Source: Synanceia verrucosa (lineage: Eukaryota > Chordata > Actinopteri > Perciformes > Synanceiidae). Taken from it: 64,000 nt of DNA. The position numbers were made by a program, and so were the translations under genes. The notes under the pieces were generated by a model. It had not been told where the DNA came from. It did not search any database and saw only the letters and a list, made by a program, of their open reading frames with translations. Shown piece by piece: positions 33,698-45,766 of the stretch; the first letter of the stretch is position 1, and each line of letters opens with the position of its first letter. Where the stretch lies: positions 24,429,488-24,493,487 of the forward strand of contig CM056554.1 of assembly GCA_029721515.1 (NCBI GenBank), written 5' to 3'.

Positions 33698-34509
33698 GAC
33701 CGACCACCCGGCCCAAATATGTCACAGATGCCTTCGCAAACTCGCATTTTGCTAGATTCACAGTCAGATGGGCCCCAGCTAACCGACAGAACAGGGCACG
33801 AATACGCTCCAAATGTGAACACCAAGTATCAGAATAAACCACCACGTCATCCAAGTACACAGTGCATCCCTCAAGATCACCCAAAACCTTCACCATCAAT
33901 CTCTGAAAAGTTGCTGGTGCATTTCACAACCCGAAGGGCATAACATTGTAGGAAGAAAGCCCGTTAGTTGTCACAAAAGCACTGATCTCTCGTGCTCGTG
34001 GCGTCAGAGGAACCTGCCAGTACCCTTTAAGAAGATCAAATTTACTCACATACTTGGCCTGGCCCATCTGATCTATGCAATCTTCCATTCGAGAAAGAGG
34101 GAAAGCATCAGGCTTAGTGACTGCGTTAACCTTGCGAAAATCAGTGCAGAAACGAGGCGTGTTATCTGATTTTGGCACCATGATAGACGGTGAGGCCCAG
34201 CTGGAAGATGACGGCCCTAATACCATAATCCAACATATAATTTCCTTCTGCATCCAAATATTTTCGTTTCTCTGGGTGCACTCGGTAAAACCTCTGTTTG
34301 ATTGGAATGGCCTCTCCCACACCGATGTCATGCTCAATCACATGAGTCCGAGAAGGAATATCATCAAACAGGCAGAGGAAATCCTTAATCAAGACAGACA
34401 ACTCTTCCCTCTCCTGATCTGGCAAATGGCACAACATAACATCCAATTTTGTTAGTAATTCAGAATTCCTTAAGCGACCCTGCAGCGGGATCCAACGGGA
34501 GAAAACCAT
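33654..34509 (-). pseudogene. Gmr1-like reverse transcriptase, left copy (frameshifted)
   Basis: The RT is spread over overlapping frames 34162-34509, 33924-34337 and 33654-33899. Motifs: RFCTDFRKVNAVT, SKFDLLKGYWQVPL (motif A, catalytic D), SSYNVMPFGL (motif B) and CTVYLDDVVVYSD (motif C, YLDD). Frameshifts near 34200, 33930 and 33700 break it. The right copy reads through the same region in one frame. Confidence 0.8.
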
Positions 34510-35767
34510 CCTCTACCTCCGTCCCCACAGAATGAGGAACACAAACCTCCGACACCCTCCCCACCAGGCATGCAGGACTCACGTTGCTGGGCAGAGATTT
34601 ATCCTCTTCATCGCCTTTGGGGACCACATGGGTATAATACGGTTTTAAAAGGTTAATGTGGCATAAGTGACTGGATTTTTTGCGATCTGGAGTGGAAATA
34701 ATATAATTCAATTCAGACACTTGTTTCATCACCGTATATGGACCAGAGAATTTAGCTTGAAATGGAGAACTTATAATTGGTAACAAAGCTAAAACCTGAT
34801 CTCCTTCCTTAAAAACTCTGCATTCTACGCGCCTATCATACAGACCTTTCATTTTTGCTTGCTCAGCCGATAAGTTTTGTTTGGCCATTTGACCTGACAC
34901 ATACAACCTATGCCGAAAAGCGTTGACATAATTAATGAAATTAGCAGGTGGTTCACGGTTATTTAAGTTATCATACAGCATAGTTAACGGGCCACGAACT
35001 GTATGGCCAAATACCAAGTCATTGGGACTGAACCCCGTGCTGTCCTGGGTCACCTCCCGAGCAGACAACATCAGCCACGGCAAACCTTCCTCCCAGTCTG
35101 CCCCCATCTCTGTACAATATGCGCGTAACAGTGCCTTCAAGGTCTGGTGAAACCGTTCCAGCGCACCTTGACTTTGTGCGTGGTAGGCAGATGCCTTGTT
35201 GTGCTTAACATGCAGAAGCTTTAATACCTGAGCGAAAAGGTGAGAGGAAAAATTCGATCCCTGATCGGACTGAATTATTCTCGGAATACCAAAGATGGAC
35301 ATGAATTGGGACAGAGCGCGCACCACTGCCCTCGCAGTTATCGTTCGTAGTGGATAAGCTGCTGGATAACGCGTACTTTGACACATTTTAGTGAGGAGAT
35401 AAGTGGCACCGGATTTAGAGCGCGTCAACGGATCTACACAGTCAATTATAATGTGCTCGAAAGGCTGGCTCAGAGCTGGAATAGGGAATAATGGAGCTGG
35501 TGGAATACTTTGATTAGGTTTGCCTGTCAGTTGACACGTGTGGCATGTTTTAACATAAGTGGAAACATCCTTCTTAAGTTTCGGCCAAAAAAAATGGCGT
35601 AAAACCCGATCATATGTTTTCCCCACACCACAATGCCCAGCTTCATCGTGTGCCAGTCTTAACACGGTTGCGCGGAATTTAGCCGGGATCACCGCCTGAT
35701 AAACGGGATCACCAACAAAATTTTCACCGCGAGGCACCCACTTCCTGATCAACATAGAGTCACGCAC
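34460..35767 (-). CDS. Gmr1-like integrase, left copy, open frame
   Basis: A 435-codon frame includes an H2C2 zinc finger (H40, H45, C75, C78; HDEAGH and CHTC) and a catalytic core with D109 (IIIDC), D168 (IQSDQGSNF) and E204 (GALERFHQTL), giving exact D,D35E spacing. A C-terminal domain follows (RVFKEGDQVLALLP, FSGPYTVMKQVS, HINLLKPYY). In Ty3/gypsy elements this enzyme inserts the cDNA into the genome. In the intact family it is part of one polyprotein between protease and RT. Here the frame starts at a chance ATG and ends (PAAGSLKEF) at a small deletion before RT. It is the least damaged protein in either Gmr1-like copy, but independent expression is not shown. Confidence 0.75.
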   Translation of the reverse strand: MRDSMLIRKWVPRGENFVGDPVYQAVIPAKFRATVLRLAHDEAGHCGVGKTYDRVLRHFFWPKLKKDVSTYVKTCHTCQLTGKPNQSIPPAPLFPIPALSQPFEHIIIDCVDPLTRSKSGATYLLTKMCQSTRYPAAYPLRTITARAVVRALSQFMSIFGIPRIIQSDQGSNFSSHLFAQVLKLLHVKHNKASAYHAQSQGALERFHQTLKALLRAYCTEMGADWEEGLPWLMLSAREVTQDSTGFSPNDLVFGHTVRGPLTMLYDNLNNREPPANFINYVNAFRHRLYVSGQMAKQNLSAEQAKMKGLYDRRVECRVFKEGDQVLALLPIISSPFQAKFSGPYTVMKQVSELNYIISTPDRKKSSHLCHINLLKPYYTHVVPKGDEEDKSLPSNVSPACLVGRVSEVCVPHSVGTEVEDGFLPLDPAAGSLKEF

Positions 35768-35825
35768 AAAATAACCCCACAGTCTTTTTCATCCTCCATG
35801 GGAAGAACCTGGCTAAATAAACATT

Positions 35826-36473
35826 TCAATGACACATTGCCAGCTGTTCCCTTACAAGGTCCTCCCTGGAAATCGAAAGCGGTAGATCGGCCAACGAAAA
35901 CGCAGACAGCTCTACCATATTACCCACACCGTTTTCGTCACTCCGCTTGTCACTAGTGGATGGTGTCATGGCACGCGTCACTGCGCACGCCGCAAACCCA
36001 CCCGAACCGATTACCTCAGTCTCATTTGATTGACTATCGATTAACGGCACCGAGGAAACAGGAGGTGGTGTCTGACTATTAGCCCACACATGACTACCTG
36101 CCACTCCATTAGCCAGTATGAGCGTAATGCCCTTAATTGGCAACGCCGGGCGCACACCAACCTCCATTTCTCCTGTATACAAATCAGAATATAGCTTGAT
36201 TTTATGCAGTGGTACATTTAGCACTTTCATGCCCATACACAATACAGGAAGACAACTACCCGTATCACTTTCTGGAGAAAAAGTCAATACAGATGCATGT
36301 ATAAACGAGGCAACAGCCACAGTGTCACGCAGTATTTTTACCGGCACTATCTCAGTGCTTCCTGTCAGAGAAACAAATCCATCTGACATAAAAGGCAAAA
36401 AGATTTCAAGTTGCTCTAACTCCGTATCCACCTCTGTACTTGCAGCACTTAAGAGAGGAAGTGCAGGCATCAC
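35826..36473 (-). pseudogene. Gmr1-like protease region, left copy
   Basis: The 215-codon frame shows VPVKILRDTVAVASFI, the position of the retroviral-type aspartic protease motif. It reads D-T-V-A instead of the expected D-T/S-G-A, so the catalytic loop is altered. LYTGEMEVGVRPALPIKGI and ILANGVAG follow, consistent with the flap and the second ILG-like motif. It is out of frame with gag and probably inactive. Confidence 0.65.
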
Positions 36474-36497
36474 TTAAGAGAGGAATTGCAGGCATCG

Positions 36498-37481
36498 TCA
36501 TAACTGAGCAAGCACCTTTCGGCTGAACCACTGCTCCACTTTTAGTTTTAGCTTTGAGAGCGTAACAGTCTGCTTTCCAGTGGCCTCTCTTACGACAAAA
36601 GTTACAAATTTTATCTGCATTCTGAACCTGAAGACTACGATCTTTTGAAACAAACTAGCCCCACTCATGTTGGTGTCCTGCCCATCAATATAACGTGTGC
36701 CAAAACTACACTTATGTGTCAACACATAATCATCCGCAAGCTTAGCAGCAGCCATAGCAGTAGTTACCTTGTGATCATTAACATAAGTAGCAATCACTTC
36801 AGGGACTGAGTTCTTAAATTGTTCTAAAACCACCAAATCTGCGAGCTTCAAAATGCGAGCAGAGTCCGGCCAATTCCGGGCATCAGCTATGCGCTCGAAC
36901 AATATGAAAAAGGTTTCTGGCTCTCTCTCATTAAACTTCGGCAATAATCTAAGATTACCGAGCACATCAAAACTATCTTGAGCCCACGCAGGTAACAAAG
37001 GACTTCCAATGTCGAATCCAATACTACCTCCTGGCACATTCCCTGATTTTAGCAACTCTAATTTGGCCTGCTCCAAAGACAACTTGGCATGTTCTGTTTG
37101 ACAATGCATTTTCTCCATTTCTAATTCCTTTGCAATATTTGCATTATGTTTTATTTTATCATGTTCAAGTTGGAGTAAAAGCAGTTCCTTTTGCTGGTCA
37201 AGTGTCAAAGCACTGTTTGTTGTAAACGACGGAGGTAAATGGACAGCAGAAGCTTGCTCCTTAACCAGAGACTCCGTGGCAACAGGTAACATACCAATAT
37301 CAATCAGACTGGCTTTCAAAATAGACTTCACGGTTTCTTTTAATCTTTTATCAGGTATATCAAATTTATAGTGGTCCGTGATATTAAGTAGTTGTTCTTT
37401 TGTACATTTATCCAAAAATTTATCCGATGGATTCTCAAAAAACTCCGCTAGCTCAGCCATTCTTACCTTCTTGGCAAACAC
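36498..37481 (-). pseudogene. Gmr1-like gag, left copy (SCAN-like part deleted)
   Basis: The native start is probably the second ATG (about 37460, MAELAEFFENPSDKF). An N-terminal region is followed by a strongly charged coiled coil (QQKELLLLQLEHDKIKHN to LSLEQAKLELL) and a capsid start (FILFERIADARNWPDSARI). An in-frame ~258-bp deletion then removes most of the capsid up to KLADLVVLEQFKNSVPE. The CCHC zinc knuckle lies beyond a frameshift near 36655, a break shared with the right copy. Gag would form the particle shell and bind RNA. Confidence 0.8.
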
Positions 37482-37638
37482 GACCTAGCTCCAATTTTAA
37501 ACACCTTTAAATAAATGCAATTCCTCCTCTAACCATAACCTACCTGTCCAAAATCTTACCTGAACACAACTTACTCTAAGTCTTCATGCAGTTCCATATG
37601 GCGGGTATTTACGCACGAAATACCGTAGTTCAAAAACG

Positions 37639-37647
37639 GTCACCAAT
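37639..37647 (-). promoter_or_regulatory. Candidate primer-binding site, left copy
   Basis: In element sense, TTGGTGACC lies just inside the 5' end, after GGGGGGTCGTCATTTTA. This is the position and style expected of a tRNA primer-binding site downstream of a 5' LTR. The right copy has lost it in a leader deletion. Confidence 0.35.
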
Positions 37648-37686
37648 AAAATGACGACCCCCCATACTCGGCTGTGCGCCCGAGCG

Positions 37687-40600
37687 AAAAGGCGTTTGGG
37701 GCAGTTTCAGCATGATTTACGCATGGGAAAGCTGATTTAACTCAAGTCTTCATGCAGAAGCATTTTTTCCACAAAATATTGCTGATTCTTGTTAGAATTG
37801 AGTCGAAACATGATGTTTCAACACGATATAATGAGTTTTGGTTATGTTCTGTAGTTTCACATTGTATTTGTTTTCTGTGTCTTTTTGGGCTTTTCAGGGC
37901 GAGAAATGGCGTTTGGGGCAGTTTCAGCATGATTTAGGCACGGGAAAGCTGATTTACCTCTATTGTCCATTCAGAAGCATTTTTTCCACAAGATATTGCT
38001 TATTCTTGTTAGAATCGAGTCGAAACATGATGTTTCAACACGATATAATGAGTTTTGGTTATGTTCTGTTGAGTCACAATGTATCTGTTTTCTGTGTCTT
38101 TTTGGGCTTTTCAAGGCGAGAAAAGGCGTTTGGGGCAGTTTCAGCATGATTTACGCATGGTAAAGCTGATTTACCTGTTTTCTTCAATTTGAAGCAATTT
38201 TTCCACAAAATATTGCTCATTCTTGTTAGAATTGAGTCGAAACATGATGTTTCAACACGATATAATGAGTTTTGGTTATGTTCTGTAGATTCAAAATGTA
38301 TCTGTTTTCTGTGTCTTTTGGGGCTTTTTAAGGCGAGAAATGGCGTTTGGGGCATTTTCAGGATGATTTAAGCATGGGAAAGCTGAAATACCTGTGTTCT
38401 TCAATTTGAAGCAATTCTTCCACAAAATATTGCTTGTTCTTGTTAGAATTGAGGAGAAACATCATGTTTCAACACGATATAATGAGTTTTGGTTATGTTC
38501 TGTAGATTCACAATGTATCTGTTTTCTGTGTCTTTTTGAGCTTTTCAGGGCGAGAAAAGGCGTTTGGGGCAGTTTCAGGGTGATGTACGCATGGGAAAGC
38601 TGAAATACCTGTGTTCTTCAATTTTAAGCAATTTTTTCCACAAAATATTGCTTATTTTTGTTAGAATTGAGTCGAAACATGACGTTTCAACACAATATAA
38701 TGAGTTTTGGTTATGTTCTGTAGTTTCACAATGTATTTGTTTTCTGTGTCTTTTTGGGCTTTTCAGGGCGAGAAAAGGCGTTTGGGGCAGTTTCAGCATG
38801 ATTTACGCATGGGAAAGCTGATTTAACTCAAGTCTTCTTTCAGAAGCACTTTTTCCACAAGATATTGCTTATTTTTGTTAGAATTGAGTCGAAACATGAT
38901 GTTTCAACACGATATAATGAGTTTTGGTTAGGTTCTATAGATTCACAATGTATCTGTTTTCTGTGTCTTTTTGAGCTTTTCAAGGCGAGAAAAGGCGTTT
39001 GGGGCATTTTCAGCATGATTTACGCATGGGAAAGCTGATTTACCTCTCTTGTTCATTCAGAAGATTTTTTTTCTACAAAATATTGCTTATTCTTATTAGA
39101 ATTGAGTCGAAACATGATGTTTCAACACGATATAATGAGCTTTGGTTATGTTCTGTAGATTCACAGTGTATCTGTTTTCTGTGTCTTTTTGGGCTTTTCA
39201 AGGCGAGAACAGGCGTTTGGGGCAGTTTCAGCATGATTTACGCATGGGAAACCTGATTTACCTCTAGTCTTCATTCAGAAGCATTTTTTTCCACAAAATA
39301 TGGTTATTCTTGTTAGAATTGAGTCGAAACATGATGTTTCAACACGATATAATGAGTTTTGGTTATGTTCTATAGATTCACAATGTATCTGTTTTCTGTG
39401 TCTTTTTGGGCTTTTCAAGGCGAGAAAAGGCGTTTGGGGCAGTTTCAGCATGATTTACGCATGGGAAAGCTGATTTAACTCAAGTCTTCTTTCAGAAGCA
39501 CTTTTTCCACAAGATATTGCTTATTTTTGTTAGAATTGCGTCGAAACATGATGTTTCAGCACGATATAATGAGTTTTGGTTAGGTTCTGTAGATTCACAA
39601 TGTATCTCTTTTCTGTGTCTTTTTGGGCTTTTCAGGGCGAGAAAAGGCGTTTGGGGCAGTTTCAGGGTGATGTACGCATGGGAAAGCTGAAATACCTGTG
39701 TTCTTCAATTTGAAGCAATTTTTTCCACAAGATATTGCTTGTTTTTGTTAGAATTGAGTCGAAACATGACGTTTCAACACAATATAATGAGTTTTGGTTA
39801 AGTTCTGTAGATTCACAATGCGTCTGTTTTCTGTGTCTTTTTGGACTTTTCAGGGCGACAAAAGGCGTTTGGGGCAGTTTCAGCATGATTTACGCATGGA
39901 AAAGCTGATTTACATCTGGTCTTCATTCAGAAGCATTTTTTCCACAAAATATTGCTGATTCTTGTTAGAATTGAGTCGAAACATGATGTTTCAACACGAT
40001 ATAATGAGTTTTGGTTATGTTCTGTAGATTCACAATGTGTCTGTTTTCTGTGTCTTTTTGGGCTTTTCAAGGCGAGAAAAGGCGTTTGGGGCAGTTTCAG
40101 GGTGATTTACGCATGGGAAAGCTGATTTACATCAGGTCTTCATTCAGAAGCATTTTTTCCACAAAATATTGCTGATTCTTGTTAGAATTGAGTCGAAACA
40201 TGATGTTTCAACACGATATATTGAGTTTTGGTTAGGTTCTGTAGATTCACAATGTATCTCTTTTCTGTGTCTTTTTGAGCTTTTCAAGGCGAGAAAAGGC
40301 GTTTGGGGCATTTTCAGGATGATTTAAGCATGGGAAAGCTGAAATACCTGTGTTCTTCAATTTGAAGCAATTCTTCCACAAAATATTGCTTGTTCTTTTT
40401 AGAATTGAGGAGAAACATCATGTTTCAACACGATATAATGAGTTTTGGTTATGTTCTGTAGATTCACAATGTATCTGTTTTCTGTGTCTTTTTGGGCTTT
40501 TCAGGGCGACAAAAAGGCGTTTGGGGCATTTTCAGCATGATTTACGCATGGGAAAGCTGATTTACCTCTAGTCTTCATTCAGAAGCATTTTTTCCACAAA

Positions 40601-43600
40601 ATATTGGTGATTCTTGTGAGAATTGAGTCGAAACATGATGTTTCAACACGATATAATGAGTTTTGGTTATGTTCTGTAGATTCACAATGTGTCTGTTTTC
40701 TGTGTCTTTTTGGGCTTTTCAAGGCGAGAAAAGGCGTTTGGGGCAGTTTCAGGGTGATTTACGCATGGGAAAGCTGATTTACCTATTTTCTTCAATTTGA
40801 AGCACTTTTTCCACAAAATATTGCTTATTCTTATTAGAATTGAGTCGAAACATGATGTTTCAACACGATATAATGAGTTTTGGTTATGTTCTATAGATTC
40901 ACAATGTATCTGTTTTCTGTGTCTTTTTGGGCTTTTCAAGGCGAGAAAAGGGGTTTTGGGGCAGTTTCAGCATGATTTACGCATGGGAAAGCTGATTTAA
41001 CTCAAGTCTTCTTTCAGAAGCACTTTTTCCAAAAGATATTGCTTATTTTTGATAGAATTGAGTCGAAACATGATGTTTCAAAACGATATAATGAGTTTTG
41101 GTTAGGTTCTGTAGATTCACAATGTATCTCTTTTCTGTGTCTTTTTGAGCTTTTCAAGGCAAGAAAAGGCGTTTGGGGCATTTTCAGCATGATTTATGCA
41201 TGGGAAAGCTGATTTATCTCTCTTGTTCATTCAGAAGAATTTTTTTCTACAAAATATTGCTTATTCTTATTAGAATTGAGTCGAAACATGATGTTTCAAC
41301 ACGATATAATGAGTTTTGGTTATGTTCTGTTGAGTCACAATGTATCTGTTTTCTGTGTCTTTTTGGGCTTTTCAAGGCGAGCAAAGGCGTTTGGGGCAGT
41401 TTCAGCATGATTTACGCATGGTAAAGCTGATTTACCTGTTTTCTTCAATTTCAAGCAATTTTTCCACAAAATATTGCTCATTCTTGTTAGAATTGAGTCG
41501 AAACATGATGTTTCAACACGATATAATGAGTTTTGGTTATGTTCTGTAGATTCAAAATGTATCTGTTTTCTGTGTCTTTTGGGGCTTTTTAAGGCGAGAA
41601 AAGGCGTTTGGGGCATTTTCAGGATGATTTAAGCATGGGAAAGCTGAAATACCTGTGTTCTTCAATTTGAAGCAATTCTTCCACAAAATATTGCTTGTTC
41701 TTGTTAGAATTGAGGAGAAACATCATGTTTCAACACGATATAATGAGTTTTGGTTATGTTCTGTAGATTCACAATGTATCTGTTTTCTGTGTCTTTTTGA
41801 GCTTTTCAGGGCGAGAAAAGGCGTTTGGGGCAGTTTCAGGGTGATGTACGCATGGGAAAGCTGAAATACCTGTGTTCTTCAATTTTAAGCAATTTTTTCC
41901 ACAAAATATTGCTTATTTTTGTTAGAATTGAGTCGAAACATGACGTTTCAACACGATATAATGAGCTTTGGTTATGTTCTGTAGATTCACAGTGTATCTG
42001 TTTTCTGTGTCTTTTTGGGCTTTTCAAGGCGAGAACAGGCGTTTGGGGCAGTTTCAGCATGATTTACGCATGGGAAACCTGATTTACCTCTAGTCTTCAT
42101 TCAGAAGCATTTTTTTCAACAAAATATGGTTATTCTTGTTAGAATTGAGTCGAAACATGATGTTTCAACACGATATAATGAGTTTTGGTTATGTTCTGTA
42201 GATTCACAATGTGTCTGTTTTCTGTGTCTTTTTGGGCTTTTCAAGACGAGAAAAGGCGTTTGGGGCAGTTTCAGGGTGATTTACGCATGGGAAAGCTGAT
42301 TTACCTGTTTTCTTCAATTTGAAGCACTTTTTCCACAAAATATTGCTTTTACTTGTTAGAATTGAGTCGAAAGATGATGTTTCAACACGATATAATGAGT
42401 TTTGGCTATGTACTGCAGATTCAAAATGTATCTGTTTTCTACGTCTTTTTGGGCTTTTCAGGGCGAGAACATTCGTTTGGGGGCAGTTTCAGCATGATTT
42501 ACGCATGGGAAACCTGATTTACCTCTAGTCTTTATTCAGAAGCATTTTTTCCACAAAATATGGTTATTCTTGTTAGAATTGAGTCGAAACATGATGTTTC
42601 AACACGATATAATGAGTTTTGGTTATGTTCTGTAGATTCACAATGTGTCTGTTGTCTGTGTCTTTTCGGACTTTTCAGGGCGACAAAAGGCGTTTGGGGC
42701 AGTTTCAGCATGATTTACGCATGGGAAAGCTGATTTACATCTCGTCTTCATTCAGAAGCATTTTTTCCACAAAATATTGCTTATTTTTGTTAGAATTGAG
42801 TCGAAACATGATGTTTCAACACGATATATTGAGTTTTGGTTAGGTTCTGTAGATTCACAATGTATCTCTTTTCTGTGTCTTTTTGAGCTTTTCAAGGCGA
42901 GAAAAGGCGTTTGGGGCATTTTCAGGATGATTTAAGCATGGGAAAGCTGAAATACCTGTGTTCTTCAATTTGAAGCAATTCTTCCACAAAATATTGCTTG
43001 TTCTTGTTAGAATTGAGGAGAAACATCATGTTTCAACACGATATAATGAGTTTTGGTTATGTTCTGTAGATTCACAATGTATCTGTTTTCTGTGTCTTTT
43101 TGGGCTTTTCAGGGCGACAAAAAGGCGTTTGGGGCATTTTCAGCATGATTTACGCATGGGAAAGCTGATTTACCTCTAGTCTTCATTCAGAAGCATTTTT
43201 TCCACAAAATATTGCTGATTCTTGTGAGAATTGAGTCGAAACATGATGTTTCAACACGATATAATGAGTTTTGGTTATGTTCTGTAGATTCACAATGTGT
43301 CTGTTTTCTGTGTCTTTTTGGGCTTTTCAAGACGAGAAAAGGCGTTTGGGGCAGTTTCAGGGTGATTTACGCATGGGAAAGCTGATTTACCTGTTTTCTT
43401 CAATTTGAAGCACTTTTTCCACAAAATATTGCTTATTCTTATTAGAATTGAGTCGAAACATGATGTTTCAACACGATATAATGAGTTTTGGTTAGGTTCT
43501 GTAGATTCACAATGTATCTCTTTTCTGTGTCTTTTTGAGCTTTTCAAGGCAAGAAAAGGCGTTTGGGGCATTTTCAGCATGATTTATGCATGGGAAAGCT

Positions 43601-45766
43601 GATTTATCTCTCTTGTTCATTCAGAAGAATTTTTTTCTACAAAATATTGCTTATTCTTATTAGAATTGAGTCGAAACATGATGTTTCAACACGATATAAT
43701 GAGTTTTGGCTATGTACTGCAGATTCAAAATGTATCTGTTTTCTAGGTCTTTTTGGGCTTTTCAGGGCGAGAACAGGCGTTTGGGGCAGTTTCAGCATGA
43801 TTTACGCATGGGAAACCTGATTTACCTCTAGTCTTCATTCAGAAGCATTTTTTCCACAAAATATTGCTGATTCTTGTTAGAATTGAGTCGAAACATGATG
43901 TATCAACACGATATAATGAGTTTTGGTTATGTTCTGTAGATTCACAATGTGTCTGTTTTCTGTGTCTTTTTGGGCTTTTCAAGACGAGAAAAGGCGTTTG
44001 GGGCAGTTTCAGGGTGATTTACGCATGGGAAAGCTGATTTACCTGTTTTCTTCAATTTGAAGCACTTTTTCCACAAAATATTGCTTTTACTTGTTAGAAT
44101 TGAGTCGAAAGATGATGTTTCAACACGTTATAATGAGTTTTGGCTATGTACTGCAGATTCAAAATGTATCTGTTTTCTACGTCTTTTTGGGCTTTTCAGG
44201 GCGAGAACATTCGTTTGGGGGCAGTTTCAGCATGATTTACGCATGGGAAACCTGATTTACCTCTAGTCTTCATTCAGAAGCATTTTTTCCACAAAATATG
44301 GTTATTCTTGTTAGAATTGAGTCGAAACATGATGTTTCAACACGATATAATGAGTTTTGGTTAGGTTCTGTAGATTCACAATGTATCTCTTTTCTGTGTC
44401 TTTTTGAGCTTTTCAAGACGAGAAAAGGCGTTTGGGGCATTTTCAGGATGATTTAAGCATGGGAAAGGTGAAATACCTGTGATCTTCAATTTGAAGCAAT
44501 TCTTCCACAAAATATTGCTTGTTCTTGTTAGAATTGAGGAGAAACATCATGTTTCAACACGATATAATGAGTTTTGGTTATGTTCTGTAGATTCACAATG
44601 TATCTGTTTTCTGTGTCTTTTTGGGCTTTTCAAGGCGAGAAAAGGCGTTTGGGGCATTTTCAGCATGATTTAAGCATGGGAAAGCTGATTTACCCGTTTT
44701 GTTTAATTTGAAGAATTTTTTCCACAAAATATTGCTTTTACTTGTTAGAATTGAGTCGAAAGATGATGTTTCAACACGATATAATGAGTTTTGGCTATGT
44801 ACTGCAGATTCAAAATGTATCTGTTTTCCACGTCTTTTTGGGCTTTTCAGGGCGAGAACAGGCGTTTGGGGCAGTTTCAGCATGATTTACGCATGGGAAA
44901 GCTGATTTACCCGTTTTGTTCAATTTGAAGAATTTTTTCCACAAAATATTGCTTTTACTTGTTAGAATTGAGTCGAAACATGATGTTTCAACACGATATA
45001 ATGAGTTTTGGTTATGTTCTGTAGACTCACAATGTATCTGTTTTCTCTGTTTTTTTGGGATTTTCAAGGCGAAAAAAGGCGTTTGGGGCATGTTCAGGAT
45101 GATTTACGCATGGGAAAGCTGATGTACCTCTATTGTCCATTCAGAAGCATTTTTTCTTCAAATATTGCTGATTCTTATTAGAATTGAGTCGAAACATGAT
45201 GTTTCAACACAATATAATGAGTTATGGTTATGTTCTGTAGAGTGACAATGTATCTGTTTTCTGTGTCTTTTTGGGCTTTTCAAGGCGAGAAAAGGCGTTT
45301 GGGGCATGTTCAGGATGATTTACGCATTGGAAAGGTGATTTCCCTCTAGTCTTCTTTTAGAAGCATTTTTTTCCACAAAATATTGCTGATTCTTGTTAGA
45401 ATTGAGTAGAAAATTCATGTTTCAACATGATATAATGAATTTTGGTTATGTTCCGTAGATTCACAATGTATCTGTTTTCTGTGTCTTTTTGGGATTTTCA
45501 AGGCGAGAAAAGGCGTTTGGGGCAGTTTCAGCATGATTTACGCATGGTAAAGCTGATTTACCTGTTTTCTTCAATTTGAAGCATTTTTCCACAAAATATT
45601 GCTTATTCTTGTTAGAATTGAGTCGAAACATCATGTTTCAACACGATATAATGAATTTTGGTTATGTTCTGTTGAGTCACAATGTATCTGTTTTCTGTGT
45701 CTTTTTGGGCTTTTCAAGGCGAGAAAAGGCGTTTGGGGCAGGTTCAGCATGATTTACGCGAGGCAT
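37687..45766 (+). repeat. 217-bp satellite array, plus orientation (about 37 monomers)
   Basis: Successive GTTTCAACACGATATAATG words are spaced 217-218 bp (for example 37815, 38032, 38249, 38466, 38684). Each monomer also carries TTGTTAGAATTGAGTCG, TCTGTGTCTTTTTGGGCT, AAAAGGCGTTTGGGGCA and ATTTACGCATGGGAAAGCTG. Subtypes differ in the segment before TTTTTCCACAAAATATTGC: GTCTTCATTCAGAAGC, TGTCCATTCAGAAGC or TTCTTCAATTTGAAGC. Blocks repeat at shifts of 1738, 2608 and 3261 bp (8, 12 and 15 monomers). Because 217 is not a multiple of 3, open frames here die after one or two monomers; none is a gene. Confidence 0.95.

Larger units (their letters stand above)
32723..37686 (-). mobile_element. Gmr1-like Ty3/gypsy element, left copy, no LTRs
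   Basis: A minus-strand internal region of 4964 bp. In element sense it carries leader, gag, protease, integrase, RT, RNase H and a unique 3' tail. Integrase upstream of RT is the hallmark of Gmr1-like gypsy elements, first described in Atlantic cod. Both ends run straight into the 217-bp satellite with no LTR between. The same element in opposite orientation lies at 57491-62610 with the same two junctions. Compared with that copy, this one has a ~258-bp gag deletion and several pol frameshifts, but a complete leader and an open integrase frame. Confidence 0.85.

Noticed and set aside
37687..45766. Regular direct repeats that might suggest a CRISPR array
   Set aside because: There are no short repeats with unique spacers. 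The whole 217-bp unit repeats, and the DNA is animal in character.
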